From Pacificitalea manganoxidans (lineage in GTDB: Bacteria > Pseudomonadota > Alphaproteobacteria > Rhodobacterales > Rhodobacteraceae), in the NCBI RefSeq assembly GCF_002504165.1, contig NZ_CP021404.1, forward strand, positions 1,736,001 through 1,800,000: a DNA stretch of 64,000 bases, given 5' to 3'. Numbering within the stretch: the stretch's first letter is position 1; each line of letters starts with the position of its first letter. Made by a program: the position numbers and the translations under genes. Of the stretch, positions 59,763 to 64,000 are shown piece by piece. The notes below the pieces were generated by a model. That model was not told the DNA's origin and did no database searches. It was given only the letters and a program-made list of their open reading frames with translations.

Positions 59763-60698
59763 ATGGCCCGCCAGAAGACGATCATCACCTGCGCCATCAC
59801 CGGCGCCATCCACACCCCCACCATGTCCGACGCGCTGCCCTATACCTATGACGACATCGCCAATCAGGCGGTCGCCGCGGCCGAGGCCGGCGCCTCGATC
59901 CTGCATCTGCATGCGCGCGACAATGACACGGGCGCGCCCTCGGTCGATCCCAAGGACTTCCAGCCCTTCCTGCCGCGGATCAAGCAGGCCACCGATGCGG
60001 TGGTCAATATCTCCACCGGCGGGTCGCTGAGCCTGTCGATCCAGGACCGGATCACGCCGGCCAAGACCTTCTCGCCCGAGATGTGTTCGATGAACATGGG
60101 CTCGATGAACTTCTCCTTCCATCCGCTGGCCAAGCGCTACGGCGACGATGACTGGAAGTTCGACTGGGAGAAGGACTATGTCGCGAATTCCGATGGCAAC
60201 ATCTTCCGCAACACGTTCCGCGACATCCGCGAGGCCGCCGAGACACTGGCCCCCCATGACATCAAGTTCGAGCATGAATGCTACGATGTCGGCCATCTCT
60301 ATAACCTGAAATTCTGCATGGATATCGGGCTCTTCAAGGCGCCGATCTTCATCCAGTTTATCTTTGGCATCCTGGGCGGGATCGGCCCCGAGGTCGACAA
60401 TCTGGTGTTCATGAAACGCACCGCCGACCGGCTCTTTGGCGACGATTACCGCTGGTCGGTGCTGGGCGCGGGCGGCGCGCAGATGACCCTGGCCACAACC
60501 GCCAGCCAGATGGGCGGCCATGTCCGCGTCGGCCTCGAAGACAGCCTCTTCATCAGCCGCGGCAAACTCGCCGACAACAACGCCCACCAAGTCGCCAAGA
60601 TCCGGCGCATCGTCGAAGACCTCGGCTGCGAGGTCGCAACCCCAGACGAAGCCCGCGATATCCTCGCCCTCAAAGGTGGAGATCGCGTCAATTTTTGA
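59763..60698 (+). CDS. BKACE: beta-keto acid cleavage enzyme (DUF849)
   Basis: BKACE enzymes, like Kce of lysine fermentation, condense a beta-keto acid with acetyl-CoA and cleave to acetoacetate and a new acyl-CoA. The 311-residue protein has the zinc-ligand pair ILHLHARDNDTG, VNISTGGSLSLSIQDRI, SMNMGSMNFSFHPLAKRY and the C-terminal VRVGLEDSLFISRGKLADNN. The substrate class depends on pocket residues that I cannot score. It is the last gene of the ABC-linked operon. Confidence 0.93.
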   Translation: MARQKTIITCAITGAIHTPTMSDALPYTYDDIANQAVAAAEAGASILHLHARDNDTGAPSVDPKDFQPFLPRIKQATDAVVNISTGGSLSLSIQDRITPAKTFSPEMCSMNMGSMNFSFHPLAKRYGDDDWKFDWEKDYVANSDGNIFRNTFRDIREAAETLAPHDIKFEHECYDVGHLYNLKFCMDIGLFKAPIFIQFIFGILGGIGPEVDNLVFMKRTADRLFGDDYRWSVLGAGGAQMTLATTASQMGGHVRVGLEDSLFISRGKLADNNAHQVAKIRRIVEDLGCEVATPDEARDILALKGGDRVNF

Positions 60699-60757
60699 TC
60701 TGACCCCACCGGGCGGGGCCGGCTGATGCGTGCGCCTCGTCCGCGATAGCAACGTGC

Positions 60758-60781
60758 GGCGGGCGGCGCGGGTTGCCCGCC
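60758..60781 (+). other. GC-rich inverted repeat between BKACE and TRAP genes
   Basis: GGCGGGC (60758-60764) pairs with GCCCGCC (60775-60781) with a 10-base loop and no T-run. It may mark the end of the first operon or a transcript-stabilising hairpin. Confidence 0.35.
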
Positions 60782-60837
60782 GACCCCAAGACCAACAAGA
60801 CTGCTGGAGGAGGCAGTCGCAACATGGAGGACCCAAC

Positions 60838-61854
60838 ATGACCAACAAGGCACTCTTGGCAGCGCTCGCGCTTGCCGTCAGCGCGACCGGCGCGCAGGCG
60901 AAAACCCGAATTCTGGTGAACTGCTTCTGGCCGTCGAGCCATTTCGTCTGCGCCGATGTGCTGCCGGCGTGGATCGACGAAATCGAGCGCGTCACCGAAG
61001 GACGTGTCACTGGCCTGCTGCCGCCGAAATCCGTCGCGGCCCCGCCCGAACAGCTTGCCGCGGTGGAAAAGGGGATCGCCGATGCGGCGGTTCAGTTCAA
61101 CGGCCTGATCCAGAACCGTGTCACGGGCCCGGCGGTGGCGATGCTGCCCTTTACCGGATCGAATGACGCGGCAGCGATGAGCCGGGCGCTGTGGGAAACC
61201 AACCGCAAGTATTTCCCCGACGAATTCGACACCGTGCACCTGTTGTCGCAATTCGTGATCTCGCCCGGGCAGCTCTACAGCCAGACCGACACCCCGATCA
61301 ATTCGATCGAGGAACTGGCCTCGCGCAAGATCTGGACCCTCCCCGGACCGCTCACTGCCGTGGTCAAGAAACTGGGCGCGGGGGTTGTCTCCACCCCGGC
61401 GGCGGCGTCGAACGAGATCATCTCGCGCGGGGTCGTGGACAGCCATATCGGGCTCGATGCGCAGGCACTTCAGGCCTATCAGGTGATGGCCTACACCAAG
61501 ACGAACACCCGCTTCCAAGGCGCGATCTACACCTCGTCCTTCTCGGTGTTCATCAATCAAGACAAATGGGCCGAAATCTCCCCCGAGGATCAGGACGCGA
61601 TCATGAGCGTCAGCGGCGCGGCGCTGGCCGAGAAATTCGGTGCGGGCTGGGACGCGGAAAATGCGGCGGCAGAGGCCGCATATGCCGATGCGGGGCTGAC
61701 CGTGATCGACGCCGATCCGGACTTTGAAGCGGCGCTGAAGGACGCGTCCAGCTTTCTGACCGAAGCATGGATTGCCTCGGCAGAAGAGGCCGGGATCGAC
61801 GCACAGGGCGCGCTTGATTTCTACCAGAGCCAACTTACCGCGACGACGAACTGA
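60838..61854 (+). CDS. TRAP transporter substrate-binding protein (DctP-like)
   Basis: The 338-residue protein starts MTNKALLAALALAVSATGAQ with a signal peptide cleaved after GAQA. The DctP pattern follows (ILVNCFWPSSHFVCADVLPA) with the YTSSFSVFINQDKWAEISPE region. It binds an organic anion in the periplasm. GGAGG precedes ATG 60838. The operon with DctQ and DctM parts follows, and a sulfatase gene comes after. Confidence 0.93.
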   Translation: MTNKALLAALALAVSATGAQAKTRILVNCFWPSSHFVCADVLPAWIDEIERVTEGRVTGLLPPKSVAAPPEQLAAVEKGIADAAVQFNGLIQNRVTGPAVAMLPFTGSNDAAAMSRALWETNRKYFPDEFDTVHLLSQFVISPGQLYSQTDTPINSIEELASRKIWTLPGPLTAVVKKLGAGVVSTPAAASNEIISRGVVDSHIGLDAQALQAYQVMAYTKTNTRFQGAIYTSSFSVFINQDKWAEISPEDQDAIMSVSGAALAEKFGAGWDAENAAAEAAYADAGLTVIDADPDFEAALKDASSFLTEAWIASAEEAGIDAQGALDFYQSQLTATTN

Positions 61855-61877
61855 GACTACGCCCGGAGGGCAGCATC

Positions 61878-62375
61878 ATGGCACGCAAATTACTAACAAC
61901 AATCACCGGATTACTTGAGATCCTTGCAAGCATTGTGCTCGCGGCCATGATGCTGCTGACCTTTATCGATGTGGTCGGCCGCTACGCTTTGGGCGAGCCG
62001 GTCTTTGGCGCGACGGAGATGATCAGCTCCATGCTGGCGCTGCTCATCTTCATCGGGCTGGGTGTCGCGAATGCGCGGGACAAGCACATCGTCGTCGAAC
62101 TGGTCGACGGTTATGTGCGGGCGCTGAACCCCCGGATCTACGATATCATCGTGCAGGGCTTCTCGATCCTCGCCATGGCGTTGATCGTGTTCGTTCTCTA
62201 CGAGCAGGCGGTCGAGGCCGCGCATCTCGACGCGCGCACCGTTGTTCTGGAATGGCCGCTGGCATGGATCATGGGCATGGTCACGGCGCTCGGAGCCTTG
62301 AGCATCGTCAGCCAGATCCTCGGACTTGTGACCCGCAATCCCGAACCGTCCGCTCATCATCTGGAGGATATGTGA
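61878..62375 (+). CDS. TRAP transporter small membrane subunit (DctQ-like)
   Basis: The 165-residue protein has four hydrophobic segments and the DctQ pattern MLLTFIDVVGRYALGEPVFG followed by LLIFIGLGVANARDKHIVVE. It links the binding protein to the DctM channel. A GGAGG-like site lies before ATG 61878. Its TGA overlaps the ATG of the next gene. Confidence 0.92.
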   Translation: MARKLLTTITGLLEILASIVLAAMMLLTFIDVVGRYALGEPVFGATEMISSMLALLIFIGLGVANARDKHIVVELVDGYVRALNPRIYDIIVQGFSILAMALIVFVLYEQAVEAAHLDARTVVLEWPLAWIMGMVTALGALSIVSQILGLVTRNPEPSAHHLEDM

Positions 62376-63670
62376 TGGCTATAGCCCTAATCGGGTTCGC
62401 CGTTCTGCTTGGCCTGTGTTTCCTTGGGTTTCGGGTGGGCTTTGCCACCCTGATCGTGGGGTTCGTCGGCTTTGCCATGCTGCGGGGCTGGGAAGCCTCC
62501 TTTGCGATGGTGGGCCAGCAGGTTTTCCACGACAGCATGAATTACAACCTGTCGGTCATTCCGCTGTTCATCCTGATGGGGGTGTTCATCGTGCATGCCC
62601 AGATCAGCAAGGATCTGTATGATGCGGCCTATGCGGCGCTTGGCCGGTTCCGCGGCGGGCTCGCGCTGGCGACCGTGCTGGCAGCGGGCGGGTTTTCCGC
62701 CGTCTGCGGCTCGACGCTGGCCACCGCGGCCACGATGTCCAAGGTGGCGATGCCGCCGATGCGGAACTACAAATATTCAGACCGGCTGGCGGCGGGGACC
62801 ATCGCTGCGGGCGGCACGCTGGGGATCATGATCCCGCCGTCCGTGCCACTGGTCATCTACGGCCTGATCGCCGAGCAGGATATCGGCCTGCTGTTCATCG
62901 CGGGGATCCTGCCGGGGCTGCTGCTGATTACGCTGTTCATGATCTGCGTGGGCATCGTGGTGCGGCGCGATCCGCTGGCCGCGCCGGATGCCCCGCCGCT
63001 GGAACCCGCCCGCAAGAAAGAAGCCATCCGCGGCACATTGCCCGTGCTGATCCTGTTTATCGTCGTGCTGGGCGGTATCTATTCGGGCGCGTTCACCGCC
63101 ACCGAGGCCTCTGGCATCGGGGCGTTCGGCGCGGCGGTGATCGCGGTCATGCGCGGCAATCTGCGCAGCATCGGCGAATGGCGCACCTGTCTGGCGGACG
63201 CCACGGTGACCACCGCGACGATCTTTATCGTGCTGCTGGGGGCGATCGTATTCTCGCAGTTCATCAACCTGTCGGGCATGCCCTATGATCTGCTCGACTT
63301 CGTCGACCACCATGAATTGACACCCTTCCAGTTGGTGATCTTCGTCTGCGTGATCGCCATTCTGATGGGCATGGTGTTCGAGGCCATCGGTATCCTTGTC
63401 CTGCTCGTTCCGGTTTTCCTGCCGGCGCTGCAACTGAGCGGAATCGACATGATCTGGTTTGGCATCCTTGTCGTGCTGGTGTCCGAGATCGGGCTGATTA
63501 CGCCGCCCATCGGAATGAACGTGTTTGTGGTCAAATCGGTGCTGCCCGATGTGAAGCTGGGCGCGATCTTCCGAGGGGTGACCCCCTATATCATCGCGTT
63601 GGTCACCGGCCTCATTCTGGTGCTGCTGGTGCCACAGATCGCTACTTTCCTACCCGGCCTGATGAGGTAA
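62375..63670 (+). CDS. TRAP transporter large membrane subunit (DctM-like)
   Basis: The 431-residue protein has about 12 hydrophobic segments and the DctM motifs FSAVCGSTLATAATMSKVAM and GGTLGIMIPPSVPLVIYGLI, then SEIGLITPPIGMNVFVVKSV. It is the Na-driven channel of the TRAP system. ATG 62375 (MAIALIGFAV) was chosen since it overlaps the DctQ stop; the frame is longer upstream. A GTG for the next gene follows six bases after its stop. Confidence 0.93.
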   Translation: MAIALIGFAVLLGLCFLGFRVGFATLIVGFVGFAMLRGWEASFAMVGQQVFHDSMNYNLSVIPLFILMGVFIVHAQISKDLYDAAYAALGRFRGGLALATVLAAGGFSAVCGSTLATAATMSKVAMPPMRNYKYSDRLAAGTIAAGGTLGIMIPPSVPLVIYGLIAEQDIGLLFIAGILPGLLLITLFMICVGIVVRRDPLAAPDAPPLEPARKKEAIRGTLPVLILFIVVLGGIYSGAFTATEASGIGAFGAAVIAVMRGNLRSIGEWRTCLADATVTTATIFIVLLGAIVFSQFINLSGMPYDLLDFVDHHELTPFQLVIFVCVIAILMGMVFEAIGILVLLVPVFLPALQLSGIDMIWFGILVVLVSEIGLITPPIGMNVFVVKSVLPDVKLGAIFRGVTPYIIALVTGLILVLLVPQIATFLPGLMR

Positions 63671-63676
63671 ACACCC

Positions 63677-64000
63677 GTGACTGCAATCAAGAACATCCTC
63701 TTCATCATGGCCGATCAGCTGCGCTGGGATTACCTGAGCTGCTACGGTCACCCGCATCTGCACACGCCGCATATCGACCGGCTGGCGGCGCGGGGGGTGC
63801 GGTTCGACCGGGCCTATGTGCAATCGCCGGTCTGTGGGCCGTCGCGGGCATCGTGCTACACCGGACGCACGGTGTTCAGCCACGGCGCCACATGGAACCG
63901 GGTGCCGCTGCCCGTGGGGGAACTGACGCTGGGCGATTACCTGCGGCCCCTTGGCGTGCGCACGGCGGTGGTGGGCAAGACCCACATGGTGCCCGACCGC
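63677..64000 (+). CDS. Sulfatase (partial, runs off the window)
   Basis: The first 108 residues are present, starting at GTG 63677: VTAIKNILFIMADQLRWDYL holds the metal-binding Asp of sulfatases (ADQLRWDYLS), and SPVCGPSRASCYTGR is the CxPSR signature whose Cys becomes formylglycine. It should hydrolyse a sulfate ester, cytosolic since no signal peptide is seen. It is close to and possibly cotranscribed with the TRAP genes, so the imported anion may be sulfated. The C-terminus is beyond the right edge. Confidence 0.9.
   Translation, partial: MTAIKNILFIMADQLRWDYLSCYGHPHLHTPHIDRLAARGVRFDRAYVQSPVCGPSRASCYTGRTVFSHGATWNRVPLPVGELTLGDYLRPLGVRTAVVGKTHMVPDR

Noticed and set aside
53272-60698. Carnitine degradation operon
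   Set aside because: A dehydrogenase plus BKACE fits carnitine use, but no betainyl-CoA thioesterase or betaine-type importer is seen, and the cyclase and MBL genes have no role there.
1-64000. CRISPR array
   Set aside because: No regularly spaced 25-40 base repeats were seen.

Overview
The window comes from a GC-rich alphaproteobacterium, most likely a marine or soil member of the Rhodobacterales (Rhodobacteraceae/Roseobacter type). This rests on GC-rich codon use, many ATGA and TGATG gene overlaps, the rpsF-rpsR-rplI order, the CcmI-type cytochrome c maturation gene, and a wealth of ABC and TRAP transporters next to a BKACE enzyme. The taxonomic call is inference from gene content.

Bases 1-31850 are best read as the right-hand part of a prophage that ends against a tRNA-Ile2(CAU) gene (31851-31927, minus strand). 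No integrase, repressor or replication gene is in the window, so the prophage probably runs off the left edge. The left 4.3 kb holds cargo: a DUF4160 gene, a minus-strand trio (small membrane protein, ImmA/IrrE metallopeptidase, Beta-protein family) and an NAD-dependent epimerase. From 4.5 kb the late genes run rightwards. First comes lysis (membrane proteins, GH108 endolysin, overlapping Rz/Rz1-like pair), then a lambda-style head (TerS, TerL, portal, fused HK97-type protease-capsid, FI- and FII-like proteins), then a decorated spike gene interrupted by one in-frame TGA. A P2-style contractile tail follows: Z/U-like, V, PAAR, then W, J, I, fibre, sheath, tube, E/E', tape measure, U, X, D. The tail operon is split between PAAR and W by a 3.8 kb low-GC cassette: a lipoprotein with its own promoter, and a convergent two-gene operon for a Hanks-type protein kinase and a TPR protein. 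A bipartite motif (core CGCCAGAGGA, followed at fixed distance by CGAT/CGTT) stands in front of four late modules and is a candidate phage late-promoter signal.

Bases 32000-50000 are host chromosome: purM-purN, rnd, a LuxR-type solo regulator with a 20-bp dyad upstream, a lipoprotein lytic transglycosylase, DUF1289-ruvX-ccmI, an XdhC-like and molybdopterin-binding pair, a RimB-RimK fusion, an MscS channel, tgt, the ribosomal S6-S18-L9 operon, and a RES/Xre toxin-antitoxin pair.

Bases 50000-64000 form an IclR-flanked catabolic region. It encodes a cyclase-family hydrolase, an exported metallo-beta-lactamase-fold protein, a cupin, an SDR, a 3-hydroxyacyl-CoA-dehydrogenase-like enzyme, a complete branched-chain-type ABC importer and a BKACE. 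These fit uptake, hydrolysis, oxidation to a beta-keto acid and acetyl-CoA-dependent cleavage of an unknown substrate. A complete TRAP transporter and the start of a sulfatase gene close the window.
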